Shown here: in pieces, positions 38,711-47,417 of the stretch | Layout of the letters: each line of letters starts with the position of its first letter | Numbering within the stretch: position 1 is the first letter of the stretch | Assembly (NCBI RefSeq): GCF_003390935.1 | Contig: NZ_QNQZ01000006.1 | Location: 186,001-250,000 of the forward strand | Source of the DNA: Lewinella sp. IMCC34191 | Lineage (GTDB): Bacteria; Bacteroidota; Bacteroidia; Chitinophagales; Saprospiraceae | Length of the DNA stretch: 64,000 bases | Reading direction: 5' to 3' | The notes under the pieces: generated by a model | What the model was told of the DNA's origin: nothing | What the model saw: only the letters and a program-made list of their open reading frames with translations | The model's database searches: none | Translations under genes and position numbers: made by a program

Positions 38711-41239
38711 ATGTTTTACTACCGGTTGCTATTTTCCTTGTTCCTGTGCGGCGTGCTGAACGATCTATGCGCCCAGGCCGAGGTATACGTCTCCCTGGAT
38801 CCGTCGGACCCCATCGCCTTCACCGGCGACCGGATCGTGTATGGAGGCGATACCGTGATGCTTGGTCCCCGTGCCTTCTTCATCGACGGACGGTTTACCG
38901 GGGAGGAGGTAGCCGACCGGCCCTATGTATTTCGCTCGGTAAACGACGCCGCCGAGGTGGTGAACGACGGCACGGAGACCGACCCGATGGTGCTGTACCT
39001 GGCCCCCTACGTGTACTGGATAGACGATCCCGACGACCCCGAAATACGGGTCCCCCCGCCGGGCGGCAATACCCCCTATGGCCTGGAGATCAAGTGCGAA
39101 TGGCTGCGGTTTCAGGGGTTGAACAAGGACCCGCGGAACGTCGTACTCGCCAGTAATCGCGGACAGACGATCGGCGCGAAGGGCAACTTCACGATGTTTC
39201 GCTTCGACGGGGAGGGCACCGCGGCGGAGAACGTGACGTTCGGGAATTATTGCAATGTTGACCTCGAGTATCCGCTTCTACCTGCGCTCCGCCGCAAAAA
39301 AAGAGCGGAGGCCATCGTACAGGCGCAGCTCATCCACTGTAACGGCGATAAGATCGTGGCGCGCAACGTGCGCTTCGTCAGCCGCCTGAATCTGTGCCCC
39401 TTCGTGGGCGGCAAACGCACGCTGTTCGACCGCTGCCACTTCGAATCTACGGACGACGCCCTGTCCGGCACCGCCGTCTACCTGAACAGTACCTTCGTTT
39501 TCTTCAGCTCCAAACCCTGGTACCATACACGCGGTACCGGGGCCGTCCTGCTGAACTGCGATATCACCTCCTACACCGGCGGAGAGCAGTACTTCACCAA
39601 AGCGAACGGGCAGCTGACGGTAGTGGATACCCGCTTCACCTCCCCCTCGATGCGGAGCGTCAACTGGCGGGACACGCCACCCGCCGCCACAAAGAACTAC
39701 CAGTACGACGTGCGCTGGAACGGGAAACCATTCACCATCGGCGCGCAAAACCCCGAGAATACCGTGCACCTGGACGGGGAACGATTGCTCGACGCCTACC
39801 GGATCGAAACCGGTAATTCTATCCTCTACAATACCTACAACCTGCTGCGCGGCGACGACAACTGGGATCCCGACCACCTGGAACCCCGAATTCGGCGGCT
39901 GGAATCCCGCCGCGGCGAGGACCTGACTTCCCTACCGGTACAGCTCAACATCACAGCCGAGCGGACGGAGCTCGAAACAGGCGCCGACAGCACCGAGCTG
40001 GCGGTGACCTTCCTGCGCTTCGGCAATTACCCGGCGGAACGGCAGACGGTAAGCTGGTCCGTGCCGGATAGCGTGGTCAACCTGGTGAGGGTGATCCCGG
40101 GTGATGACGGTCAGTCGTGCCGTGTGTTTCCCCGGAACGAAACCGATCATCCGGCTTCGGTGGTGGTGACCGCCACGGCGAGTTCGGGGCTGGAGGCGGC
40201 GGTTGAGCTTTTGGTTAAGCCAGAGACCCTGCCCGCGCCGGCCTTTGCTTCCGCACCGCGTTTATCCGTCACCGATAGCGGAGTGGTGACGGTCGCGAAC
40301 GAACTGGACGCCTCGTCCTACCGCGATGCGTCATCAGTGAGCTGGTACCGTTGTCCCACCCAAGCCTGTGAGGAGGCCATACCGGTAGCGGTCAGCCGCA
40401 TGGACGGACCGCTGCGCAGCTACCCCCTCAGCTCGGGCGACGTGGGTTACTACCTTTTGTCCGAGGTAGCACCACGGCACGAGCGGAGTGCATCGGGCAA
40501 CCCCCGATACGCCATGCTGCCCGCACCGATTACGGAGGGCCAGATTAGGGGTGCTACCCCGGACGTCGTGACCGACTTCCGGCACGTCGCGGTAGAAAAT
40601 CAACCCCTGGTTATGCCGGGTTTCTGGCGGTTTGCTCCCCTGCGCGTACCGGATATGAAAGCACCGGTCGAACCGGGGGACGCGTGGACGTACGGCGCGG
40701 GGACCGGCGGATCGGCGGGGCAAACGGGACTGATCCAGACCGGGCGGACGGCCGCGCTGAGTTATACGCCAGTCGGGGACACGCACGGTAATATGCGGGT
40801 CTCTTTGTCCCTCTCGCCACATAAGACCGCGGGACAGGGTTTCAGCGTAGCTCCGCTGTATATGGACATCCTGGTGAAGTACGATCCGACGGAGCAGAAC
40901 GGAGTCGGACTACGGATCATGCGGGGCACCCGCTACGGAAATGCCGTGGAGTGCTACCTCGTCCGCTACGAAGAGGCTGAGGTCATCCCGCTCACCGAGC
41001 CGGTGGCTATCAGCTCCTTTCGCTCGCCCTTCACCCTGAATATGGAGGTGCGCGGCACGGAACTGCGGGTCCGTGGCAGCACCACCGCCGACTACGGGTC
41101 GGAAGATTACCCCGGGGATGTACACGACCGCCTGGACCTTCGGGCGGCGATCGAGCCTACGCGGGCGGGTGGCTTCGGTGTGCTGTACAACGGTGGATCG
41201 ACCACCATGATCAACCGGGTAGCATTACGCTACGATTGA
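38711..41239 (+). CDS. Secreted beta-helix protein, pectinesterase-like
   Basis: 842 residues with a signal peptide (cut after LCA, ~22). Residues ~70-360 show the repeating short strands of a right-handed parallel beta-helix (VRFVSRLNLCPFVGG, CHFESTDDALSGTAVYL, NCDITSYTGGEQYFTKANG), with a layout seen in pectinesterase- and pectate-lyase-like proteins of polysaccharide loci. The remaining half has Ig-like domains and a C-terminal LamG-like sandwich. I could not place a definite catalytic pair, so the activity is open. A TAATTTCG box (38699-38706) almost touches the ATG. Neighbouring genes do not form an operon with it. Confidence 0.6.
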   Translation: MFYYRLLFSLFLCGVLNDLCAQAEVYVSLDPSDPIAFTGDRIVYGGDTVMLGPRAFFIDGRFTGEEVADRPYVFRSVNDAAEVVNDGTETDPMVLYLAPYVYWIDDPDDPEIRVPPPGGNTPYGLEIKCEWLRFQGLNKDPRNVVLASNRGQTIGAKGNFTMFRFDGEGTAAENVTFGNYCNVDLEYPLLPALRRKKRAEAIVQAQLIHCNGDKIVARNVRFVSRLNLCPFVGGKRTLFDRCHFESTDDALSGTAVYLNSTFVFFSSKPWYHTRGTGAVLLNCDITSYTGGEQYFTKANGQLTVVDTRFTSPSMRSVNWRDTPPAATKNYQYDVRWNGKPFTIGAQNPENTVHLDGERLLDAYRIETGNSILYNTYNLLRGDDNWDPDHLEPRIRRLESRRGEDLTSLPVQLNITAERTELETGADSTELAVTFLRFGNYPAERQTVSWSVPDSVVNLVRVIPGDDGQSCRVFPRNETDHPASVVVTATASSGLEAAVELLVKPETLPAPAFASAPRLSVTDSGVVTVANELDASSYRDASSVSWYRCPTQACEEAIPVAVSRMDGPLRSYPLSSGDVGYYLLSEVAPRHERSASGNPRYAMLPAPITEGQIRGATPDVVTDFRHVAVENQPLVMPGFWRFAPLRVPDMKAPVEPGDAWTYGAGTGGSAGQTGLIQTGRTAALSYTPVGDTHGNMRVSLSLSPHKTAGQGFSVAPLYMDILVKYDPTEQNGVGLRIMRGTRYGNAVECYLVRYEEAEVIPLTEPVAISSFRSPFTLNMEVRGTELRVRGSTTADYGSEDYPGDVHDRLDLRAAIEPTRAGGFGVLYNGGSTTMINRVALRYD

Positions 41240-41356
41240 TCCTGATCGGGTGCTTGGGGCTGCCAGACGGCCTTTAAGGTAGACGGATGCGGCAATTTTC
41301 CGCCCCGGCAGCGGTTATGGGGGGTGACAATTCCAATTACCGCCCATACATCCGAT

Positions 41357-41794
41357 ATGCGAATCCTGATTACCTGCTGCCTGGCCCTCTGCTTTACGCT
41401 GGCCACCAGTACCCCCCTCACCGCCCAGTGCAACTTCAGCGCCTACCAGCAACACAGCGCTTCCAAAATTCCGGAGGGGCAGCGACTCCTCAAGAGCTTT
41501 CACCTGGACGGCAAGAACGGGGAGAAGAAGGAAGTGGAAGTCAAGGTCAATCTCCGCAAGGACACTAATTATTATTTCCAGCTGGCTACCGGTTCCGACG
41601 GCGGCGCCGAAGGCGTCGTAGCTGCCGTGATCAACAACAAAAAGAACGAAGTGGCCTCCTCCTACGACCACACGGGCTACCGCGAGCAGTTCAACTACCG
41701 CTGCCGGGCCTCTGGCGTCTATACCGTCGTTTTCACCTTCAAGGAAACGGACGTTTACTGTGGCGCGGCTACGGTGAGCGTGGAAACGGAGTAA
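41357..41794 (+). CDS. Small secreted protein of unknown function
   Basis: 145 residues from the ATG at 41357, with a clear signal peptide (cut after LTA). The mature part is beta-rich with several Cys (QCNFSAY, YRCRASG, VYCGAA) and one Lys-rich stretch KNGEKKEVEVKVNL. No family recognised. The stop is followed by a hairpin-rich spacer. Confidence 0.65.
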   Translation: MRILITCCLALCFTLATSTPLTAQCNFSAYQQHSASKIPEGQRLLKSFHLDGKNGEKKEVEVKVNLRKDTNYYFQLATGSDGGAEGVVAAVINNKKNEVASSYDHTGYREQFNYRCRASGVYTVVFTFKETDVYCGAATVSVETE

Positions 41795-41798
41795 GGGT

Positions 41799-41939
41799 CC
41801 CGGAGCTCCACCTCCGGGGATGACTCGCCTGGCTGTATTCGTCAGGCAGGCAAGATTCTTCTCGCGACGGTGTAGTGCACACGCAGCAAACGCTTTGGCG
41901 GAGCTGGAGCTCCGCCACCCTGACCTCCCCATGGAGGTC
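41799..41939. repeat. Cluster of GGAG/CTCC hairpins
   Basis: Three inverted repeats in an intergenic spacer: CCCGGAG/CTCCGGG (41799-41818), GGCGGAGCT/AGCTCCGCC with a 2-base loop (41897-41916) and GACCTCC/GGAGGTC with a 4-base loop (41922-41939). No T-run follows, so simple termination is not evident. Confidence 0.6.
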
Positions 41940-42020
41940 GTACACCCGACGCCAAGCCGTGACTGGCTTCCCGCGGGCAATTTCAGGTGGTATATTGCGG
42001 CCCTAAACGGTTGATAGCCA

Positions 42021-42563
42021 ATGAAGCCGATCCTCTTTTTCCTCCTGTTGCATTCCGGCTCCTCCCTTTTCGCTCAGATGGATTTACCTCCCGACTTTCT
42101 GGCGCGACTGGATAGCCTGGATATGCGCTTCAACGCGCCACTGGACAGCGATTACCGGGAGAAAACCCTGCGTGACGAAAACCGGTGGCTGGAGGATCAC
42201 TACACCATGTCGTCAAGACGGGAAAAGCTGGAGATCCGCTTCCATCTCGTGCCCGAGCAAAAGGGCGATCGCTATTACGGGCTGCCCCACCTGGCCGCCA
42301 CGACCCTCGCCATGAACCTGGGCAGTAACGACGAGGATGCCGTCACCGCCGTCCACAGCTTCGGCACCGAGGAAATGGCCATTTATAATGCCGACTGGGG
42401 GCGTATGTACACCTTCCGCCCCAAACGCAGCTTCAGCAACAAGGAACAGGCCCAGCTGATTGCGCTCTACCGGGAAGGCCGCGGACTGGCCTACACCATC
42501 CTGCTCTTCGACGATGCCCCCGATACACTGGACGGCCGGCAAGTCTCCCTGCGCTTCCGCTAG
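42021..42563 (+). CDS. Small exported protein of unknown function
   Basis: 180 residues with a signal peptide (cut after LFA, ~19). The mature part is hydrophilic with DLPPDFLARLDSLDMRFNAPLDSDYREK and a later YNADWGRMYTFRPKR segment. I do not recognise a family. TATATTGC at 41991-41998 could be a weak -7 box. It converges on the pdeM gene, with a long hairpin between the stops. Confidence 0.6.
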   Translation: MKPILFFLLLHSGSSLFAQMDLPPDFLARLDSLDMRFNAPLDSDYREKTLRDENRWLEDHYTMSSRREKLEIRFHLVPEQKGDRYYGLPHLAATTLAMNLGSNDEDAVTAVHSFGTEEMAIYNADWGRMYTFRPKRSFSNKEQAQLIALYREGRGLAYTILLFDDAPDTLDGRQVSLRFR

Positions 42564-42635
42564 TGGTCTGCCGAACGTAGCGGAGCGGAGTTCGTCCGCC
42601 CACGGGTCCAGTACAAACACATCCCTAACGCGATT

Positions 42636-42675
42636 GCCCCCGGGCAGACGAGCTAGCGCTCGGCGGACCGGGGGC
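42636..42675 (-). terminator. Long hairpin between convergent genes
   Basis: GCCCCCGG (42636-42643) pairs with CCGGGGGC (42668-42675), enclosing CGAGC/GCTCG (42649-42653, 42658-42662). It abuts the pdeM stop codon. There is no T-run, but a terminator shared by both converging genes is the natural reading. GGTCTGCCGA at 42566 is nearly complementary to TCGGCGGACC at 42660, allowing a larger alternative fold. Confidence 0.55.
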
Positions 42676-43326
42676 CTACCCCACCGCCAGCACGTTATCC
42701 TCCGCCAGTACGAATACCTGATCGCCGGGGCGGACCTTGACCTCCGCGCAGCCGGTAAACTCTCCGAAGGCGGGCAGGATGCCTTCATGCTGACCGAAGT
42801 AAAAGCTGGGAAGCTTCATGCCGCGGCCGCTACGGTCCAGCAGCTTGACGCAGGGGTGGACGTGGCCGCAGAGGTTATACTTCCCGGGTAGCCGCTGCTC
42901 TTCTTCCAGCGGATGGTGACTCAGACTGAAGGGGCCTTCCACAATGATCTCGGGATGGTAAACGAGCCGCGCCTCGTCGTAACAGTGTGGGGGCAATACG
43001 TCGTGGTTGCCGGGTACGAGTTCGAAGCGGATCGAGGGGTGGGAAGCCGTAAAATCGCAAAACGCCCCCCAAACGTGGTTGTGATCGCTGTGGAAGAGAT
43101 CGCCCAGGAGCAGGATACGCTCAGGACTGAAGGTTTCAATCAGCCCTTCCAGGCGGGCAAAATTGACATTGCTGACGAGCGGTGGGACGGCAATGCCCGC
43201 CCGCCGGAAGTGCGCCCCCTTTCCCAGGTGCAGATCAGCCAACAGCAGCATTTTCCGGGCCAGCCAGAAGGCGGCGCGGTCGGGGTGAAGCAGCAATTTT
43301 TCACCGGCAACGAATACGGATTCCAT
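42676..43326 (-). CDS. pdeM: Metallophosphoesterase, PdeM-like (ligase-associated DNA repair)
   Basis: 216 residues from the ATG at 43326; a start at 43365 would lie upstream of the predicted promoter. Metal-binding motifs of the calcineurin-like family are in order: ADLHLGKG, GDLFHSDHNH, GNHD and GHVHP, with HHP between. Length and sequence fit the PdeM proteins that accompany ATP-dependent DNA ligase and helicase in a repair gene set. Those partners are not in this window. The enzyme would act on DNA or nucleotide phosphoesters in the cytoplasm. Confidence 0.82.
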   Translation of the reverse strand: MESVFVAGEKLLLHPDRAAFWLARKMLLLADLHLGKGAHFRRAGIAVPPLVSNVNFARLEGLIETFSPERILLLGDLFHSDHNHVWGAFCDFTASHPSIRFELVPGNHDVLPPHCYDEARLVYHPEIIVEGPFSLSHHPLEEEQRLPGKYNLCGHVHPCVKLLDRSGRGMKLPSFYFGQHEGILPAFGEFTGCAEVKVRPGDQVFVLAEDNVLAVG

Positions 43327-43332
43327 CGGCGG

Positions 43333-43366
43333 CAAATGTACCGCGTGTTCGGTCAGCGGAGCCAAA
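43333..43366 (-). promoter_or_regulatory. Promoter of pdeM, possibly giving a leaderless message
   Basis: On the minus strand TTTG (43366-43363), a 22-base spacer and TACATTTG (43340-43333). The -7 box ends 6 bases before the ATG, so the transcript may begin at or next to the start codon. Confidence 0.55.
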
Positions 43367-43462
43367 ATTCAAACAAAAGCTTGGGGAAAGTCGGCTACGG
43401 GCATAGCGCGATCGGTGGACTTTCCAGTGAACCATAGCCCGTGGGGATACCTTTTTCTTCTG

Positions 43463-44272
43463 ATGCGATTTTACCTATATACGTACCTCCTTGCCGGCCT
43501 GCTCTATACCTGCGCCCCGCCGCCCGCCTTCGGCCAGTTCACCTATCAGGTGCAAAGCCCGGAACTGCTCGTCGAACTTCCCGACGAGCTGGAAGAAATC
43601 AGCGGCCTTACGCTGGACGGCGACGACCTCCTGGCGATCCAGGACGAGAACGGCATCATCTTTCGGGTGAGTACCGTCGACGGGTCGATCAAGGAGCGCA
43701 TCCTATTCGGTGACGACGGGGATTACGAAGGCGTAGCCCTGGTCGGGGAAGACATTTGGGTAGCCAAGAGCGACGGTCATCTGTACCAGGTCACCGCTGC
43801 GGGCCAGCCGGACCAGGAGGTGACGCGGCATAAGACCTGGCTCGACCAGGACTATGACGTGGAAGGCCTTTACTACGATGCCTCCAACGAACGCTTGTTG
43901 CTGGCCTGTAAGAAAGATCCCCCCGGCAACGGTATGCCGAAGGAGAACCGCTACGTCTTTTCCTTCGACCTGGCTACGTCACAACTGGCTAAGGAACCTG
44001 CTTTCACCTTTCCCCGCTACAACAAGTTTTCCCCTTCCGGGCTGGCGATTCACCCCCAGAGCGGTGATCTATACCTGACCAGCAGCGTGGGAAAACAACT
44101 CGCCGTCGTGTCGACGGAGGGGGAGATCGATATGCTGATCAACCTGCCCCGGAAGCACTTCCCCCAGCCGGAAGGAATCTGTTTCGATAAAGACGGGACG
44201 ATGTACATCAGTTCGGAAGCCAGGGATGGTAAACCGGGCAGAATTTATAGGCTACCTTTGTCGCCTAACTAG
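43463..44272 (+). CDS. Exported SdiA-regulated-type beta-propeller protein
   Basis: 269 residues from the ATG at 43463. N-terminal signal peptide of ~25 residues containing LLYTCAPPPAFGQ, without a standard lipobox. The mature chain has propeller strands EEISGLTLDGDDLLAIQDENGIIF, DYEGVALVGEDIWVAKSDGHLYQV, YDVEGLYYDASNERLLLACK and PEGICFDKDGTMYISSEA, as in the SdiA-regulated/YjiK family. The role of these proteins is not established. The start of the gene contains the G+C-rich motif (43508-43528) in coding sequence. It is divergent from pdeM and 15 bases before the prenyl synthase. Confidence 0.72.
   Translation: MRFYLYTYLLAGLLYTCAPPPAFGQFTYQVQSPELLVELPDELEEISGLTLDGDDLLAIQDENGIIFRVSTVDGSIKERILFGDDGDYEGVALVGEDIWVAKSDGHLYQVTAAGQPDQEVTRHKTWLDQDYDVEGLYYDASNERLLLACKKDPPGNGMPKENRYVFSFDLATSQLAKEPAFTFPRYNKFSPSGLAIHPQSGDLYLTSSVGKQLAVVSTEGEIDMLINLPRKHFPQPEGICFDKDGTMYISSEARDGKPGRIYRLPLSPN
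44253..44260 (+). promoter_or_regulatory. Probable -7 box for the prenyl synthase gene
   Basis: TACCTTTG, identical to the -7 box of the rplM operon, lies in the last codons of the upstream gene and 28 bases before the next ATG. No clear -33 element accompanies it. Confidence 0.4.
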
Positions 44273-44287
44273 CTGCACCCCCTCCGG

Positions 44288-45262
44288 ATGGCCAACGGCC
44301 TCGACCAGATAAAGCGACCCATCGCCCAGGAACTGGATACCTTCGAGAAGAGGTTTCGCGAGACGCTCCGTTCGCCCGTTCCGCTGATGGATCGCATCAC
44401 CTACTACATCGTCCGGCGCAAGGGAAAGCAAATGCGCCCGATGTTCACCTTCTTCAGCGCGGCCGCCTGCGGGGGCATCAACGACGACACCTACACCGCC
44501 GCCAGCCTAATTGAACTCGTACACACCGCCAGCCTGGTCCACGACGACGTCGTAGACGAAAGCTACGAGCGGCGCGGGTTTTTCAGCATCAATGCCCTGT
44601 GGAAAAACAAGATCGCCGTACTGGTCGGCGATTATTTCCTGGCGCGGGGACTCTCCATCGCCCTGGAAAACAAGCAGTACCGCACCCTGGAGATCAGCTC
44701 CAACGCGGTGCAGGCGCTGGCGGAAGGTGAGCTGCTGCAGATTGAAAAGGCCCGGCGCCTCGACATCGACGAAGCCATCTACTTCGAGGTGATCCGCCAA
44801 AAGACCGCCAGCCTGATCGCCGCCTCCTGCGCGGCCGGTGCCGCCTCCGCCAACGAGGACGATGACACGATCAACCTTATGCACGCCTTCGGGGAAAAGA
44901 TCGGTATCGCCTTTCAGATACGCGACGACCTGTTTGACTTCGGAGAAGAAGAGATCGGCAAACCACTGGGCATCGACATTAAGGAGAAGAAGATGACCCT
45001 TCCCCTTATCCACGCGCTCAACCAGGCCAGCCGCTCCGATCGCCGACGCATGATCCGGAGTATTAAAAAATACAGTACCGACCCGAAGCGGGTCCAGGAG
45101 GTGCTCCAGTTCGTCCGCAACAGCGAGGGAATTACCTATGCCGAAGCAGCCATGCACCGGTACCGCGACGAGGCATTCGAACTCCTCCGCCAGCTCCCGC
45201 CCTCCGAGGCCCGCACCGGTCTGGAGCAACTCGTAAACTTCGTGGTCGACCGGACACACTAG
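44288..45262 (+). CDS. Polyprenyl diphosphate synthase
   Basis: 324 residues. It condenses isopentenyl diphosphate units onto an allylic primer to make a long prenyl chain, probably the side chain of menaquinone. The first Asp-rich motif is LVHDDVVDES near residue 83 and the second is QIRDDLFDF near residue 213; GKQMRPMFTFF carries the IPP-binding residues, and KEKKMTLPLIHAL is typical of long-chain synthases. Length is normal. It follows the propeller gene by 15 bases and precedes a glycosyltransferase; the chain length cannot be read from the sequence by eye. Confidence 0.92.
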   Translation: MANGLDQIKRPIAQELDTFEKRFRETLRSPVPLMDRITYYIVRRKGKQMRPMFTFFSAAACGGINDDTYTAASLIELVHTASLVHDDVVDESYERRGFFSINALWKNKIAVLVGDYFLARGLSIALENKQYRTLEISSNAVQALAEGELLQIEKARRLDIDEAIYFEVIRQKTASLIAASCAAGAASANEDDDTINLMHAFGEKIGIAFQIRDDLFDFGEEEIGKPLGIDIKEKKMTLPLIHALNQASRSDRRRMIRSIKKYSTDPKRVQEVLQFVRNSEGITYAEAAMHRYRDEAFELLRQLPPSEARTGLEQLVNFVVDRTH

Positions 45263-45339
45263 TGATTGGTGACCGCGAACCTTGGCGGTTAGCGCCGCCT
45301 TTAATCGGGTAGATTTCGGTCCCCGGTTAACCAACGTTC

Positions 45340-46197
45340 ATGTCAGAGATAAGCTTGCTTTCCATCGTAAAGGGAAGGCGTCGACAATTACACAACCTAC
45401 TACGTGGTGTCGCCGACCAGAGCCGGAAACCCGCTGAGGTCGTCATCATATTTATGAACGAGGAGGTACCCGAGCAGCTCCCCGACCCGGGGTGCAAACT
45501 CTACCTCCACCGCCACATCGACGAAGATCACCCCCTACCCCTCGCCGCAGCCCGCAACCGCGCCGCAGCCCTGGCCAGTGGGGAATTTCTGGCTTTTCTG
45601 GACGTAGACTGCATCCCTCACCCCGACTACCTGGCCCAGCTGATTCCGGCCGTAGAGCGTACAAAGGGGATCGTCATGGGCGACGTCCGGTACCTGCCGA
45701 AGGGAAGTGCTTTGGATAGCTGGACCTTCGAATCCCTCGCCGCGGATGCCATCATTCACCCGAGGCGCCCGGAGATACCGGCCGATAAGGACATCATTCC
45801 GCTCGCCTATCCGCTCTTCTGGTCCCTGACTTTTGCCCTGCGTAGTACGGAATTCGCCCGTTTAGGCGGCTTCGACGAATCGTACGTTGGATACGGCGGA
45901 GAGGACACGGATTTTTCCTTCTCCGCCAGAAAAGCCGGTGTTCCGCTGTTCGCCTGCGGCGCGCGGGCCTACCACCAGTATCACCCGTCGTACTCTCCCC
46001 CCTTTAATCACCTGGAAGACATCGTAATCAACGCGAATCACTTTTACCGGAAATGGCGAATGTGGCCCATGGAGGGCTGGCTGCGAAAATTCGAGGAAGG
46101 GGGTTACATCGCCTGGGACAAGGACTCCATCCGCTTACTACAATCGGCCGATGAAGAGACCATTGACACGGTTCGCAGCGAATCCCCCTACGGTTAG
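45340..46197 (+). CDS. GT2-family glycosyltransferase
   Basis: 285 residues. GT-A features: N-terminal LLSIVKGRRRQLHNLLRG, nucleotide-binding acidic residues in FLAFLDVDCIPHP (DxD) and a galactosyltransferase-like GGFDESYVGYGGEDTDFS motif holding the catalytic Asp. No membrane segment, so cytoplasmic or peripheral. The acceptor is unknown; an envelope glycan is likely. Its stop codon is interlocked with that of the PLP enzyme on the opposite strand. Confidence 0.88.
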   Translation: MSEISLLSIVKGRRRQLHNLLRGVADQSRKPAEVVIIFMNEEVPEQLPDPGCKLYLHRHIDEDHPLPLAAARNRAAALASGEFLAFLDVDCIPHPDYLAQLIPAVERTKGIVMGDVRYLPKGSALDSWTFESLAADAIIHPRRPEIPADKDIIPLAYPLFWSLTFALRSTEFARLGGFDESYVGYGGEDTDFSFSARKAGVPLFACGARAYHQYHPSYSPPFNHLEDIVINANHFYRKWRMWPMEGWLRKFEEGGYIAWDKDSIRLLQSADEETIDTVRSESPYG

Positions 46198-47093
46198 TAG
46201 ATACCACCGGTGTGGAGGATCACGAGCGTGGAACCCGGCGCATAAACACCTTTAGCGATCCGGTCCATGACGCCCGCAAATAATTTGGCGGTATAGACGG
46301 GTTCCAGCGGCGGCAGACCGGCAATACCGATGTCCGCCCGCTTGGCCAGGCACCCGTCGGGCGTATTCAGTCGCCAGTGTGGGGGGAATTTGGCGTATCC
46401 GCCGTAAGTGTAGTCGTAGATCATTCGGACAAGAATATCCTCCGAAGGTCGCTCAAGCCAGGCGGCAATCTCCCCTAGCATCCAGTCTCCCTTCAGCGCG
46501 GGGTACACTTCGATTTCCGACCCGTAATCGGAAGCGGCATCCACGATGCCCGCGGCCGTACAGCCCGTGCCGGCACTAAGACAGAAATAGGTGGGCACCT
46601 CCCCGAGCTGATCCACGGTTTCCGTGAAAGGCTTCCCGACGGCTCCCAGGGAAGCGGTCGTACTTCCTCCCTCTGGAATAAGAATGTCGCTGGTATCAAT
46701 GGCGAGGCCCCGCAGGTAGTCTTCATCGTGGCGGCGTCGGTACTCGGAGCGACTTACGAAGTGCAGCTCACTCCCGGCAGCGCGTAGGTAGTCCAGGACC
46801 GGATTACTTACCGGTTCGCCACGAACGATGAATCGGGTAGCGAATCCAAATCGCAAGCCGGCGGTGGCCAGGGCGGCGAGATGGTTGCTGAACGCTCCTC
46901 CGAAACTGACCACCCGACGGCCGCGCAAGGAAGCGGGGTCCGACAAGTAGGGCCAGAGCTTGCGAACCTTGTTACCCTGTAGCGGGCTACCTGCATCAAA
47001 AGCGTATAGATCGTCGCGCTTGCAGTACAGACGGACCCCCGCGGCGTGGGCCAGCGGATGGGTCAGGGGTTGCAGCGGACTGGGGGCTAACAA
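46194..47093 (-). CDS. PLP-dependent ACC deaminase / D-cysteine desulfhydrase family enzyme
   Basis: 299 residues from a TTG at 47093; no ATG lies in frame near the N-terminus. LQGNKVRKLWPYL contains the PLP-binding Lys (GNKxRKL), followed by VVSFGGAFSNHLAALA, PEGGSTTASLGAVG and SAGTGCTAAGIV (phosphate loop), typical of the tryptophan-synthase-beta-like fold. Such proteins cleave D-cysteine or 1-aminocyclopropane-1-carboxylate; most bacterial ones without the ACC-specific residues act on D-cysteine or related amino acids. It lies 9 bases after the HMA protein gene, suggesting co-transcription. Confidence 0.82.
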   Translation of the reverse strand: MLAPSPLQPLTHPLAHAAGVRLYCKRDDLYAFDAGSPLQGNKVRKLWPYLSDPASLRGRRVVSFGGAFSNHLAALATAGLRFGFATRFIVRGEPVSNPVLDYLRAAGSELHFVSRSEYRRRHDEDYLRGLAIDTSDILIPEGGSTTASLGAVGKPFTETVDQLGEVPTYFCLSAGTGCTAAGIVDAASDYGSEIEVYPALKGDWMLGEIAAWLERPSEDILVRMIYDYTYGGYAKFPPHWRLNTPDGCLAKRADIGIAGLPPLEPVYTAKLFAGVMDRIAKGVYAPGSTLVILHTGGIY

Positions 47094-47102
47094 CGAGCCG
47101 GC

Positions 47103-47318
47103 CTAGTTCAGGGGCTGAATCTGGTAGCCGGCTTCTTCCACCACTTGGATGATCTCGGCGTCGGAGGCGGTGCCCTCTACGGTAAGCACCTTGCGGTCAT
47201 CCTCAACGTCAACCCGCCAGATCGTAACGCCGTCCAACTCATCGAGAAAGGGAGAGATGCTACGTACGCAGCTACCGCAGTTGATATTGGTTTGGTAGGA
47301 TTTCAAAGTGGCAGTCAT
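47103..47318 (-). CDS. HMA-domain heavy-metal-binding protein
   Basis: 71 residues with one heavy-metal-associated domain: NINCGSCVRSI holds the CxxC metal site and a ferredoxin-like beta-alpha-beta-beta-alpha-beta pattern follows (WRVDVEDDRKVLTVEG, QVVEEAGYQIQ). Such stand-alone domains are copper chaperones or act in repair of metal homeostasis. No copper ATPase lies nearby; it sits upstream of the PLP enzyme gene. Confidence 0.85.
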   Translation of the reverse strand: MTATLKSYQTNINCGSCVRSISPFLDELDGVTIWRVDVEDDRKVLTVEGTASDAEIIQVVEEAGYQIQPLN

Positions 47319-47357
47319 GTATAGCTGTATTTATCGATCACACAACAATAGCAATAT

Positions 47358-47392
47358 AAAAAAGGGTCGACTCCCCTAACGGAAGTCGACCC
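47358..47392 (-). terminator. Terminator of the rplM-rpsI-rpsB-tsf operon
   Basis: GGGTCGACT (47364-47372) and AGTCGACCC (47384-47392) form a 9-bp stem with an 11-base loop; on the minus strand six T residues (47358-47363) follow. It lies just after tsf. Confidence 0.85.
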
Positions 47393-47417
47393 CTGTAAAG
47401 TTTATTTTACATTCACC

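Noticed and set aside
39278-39295. A match to the G+C-rich motif inside the beta-helix gene
   Set aside because: It codes for a plausible part of the protein (PLLPALRRKKRAE) and cannot be separated from codon bias; not listed as a copy.
43508-43528. A match to the G+C-rich motif in the signal peptide region of the propeller gene
   Set aside because: Coding sequence; reported only in the gene entry because chance or codon bias cannot be ruled out.
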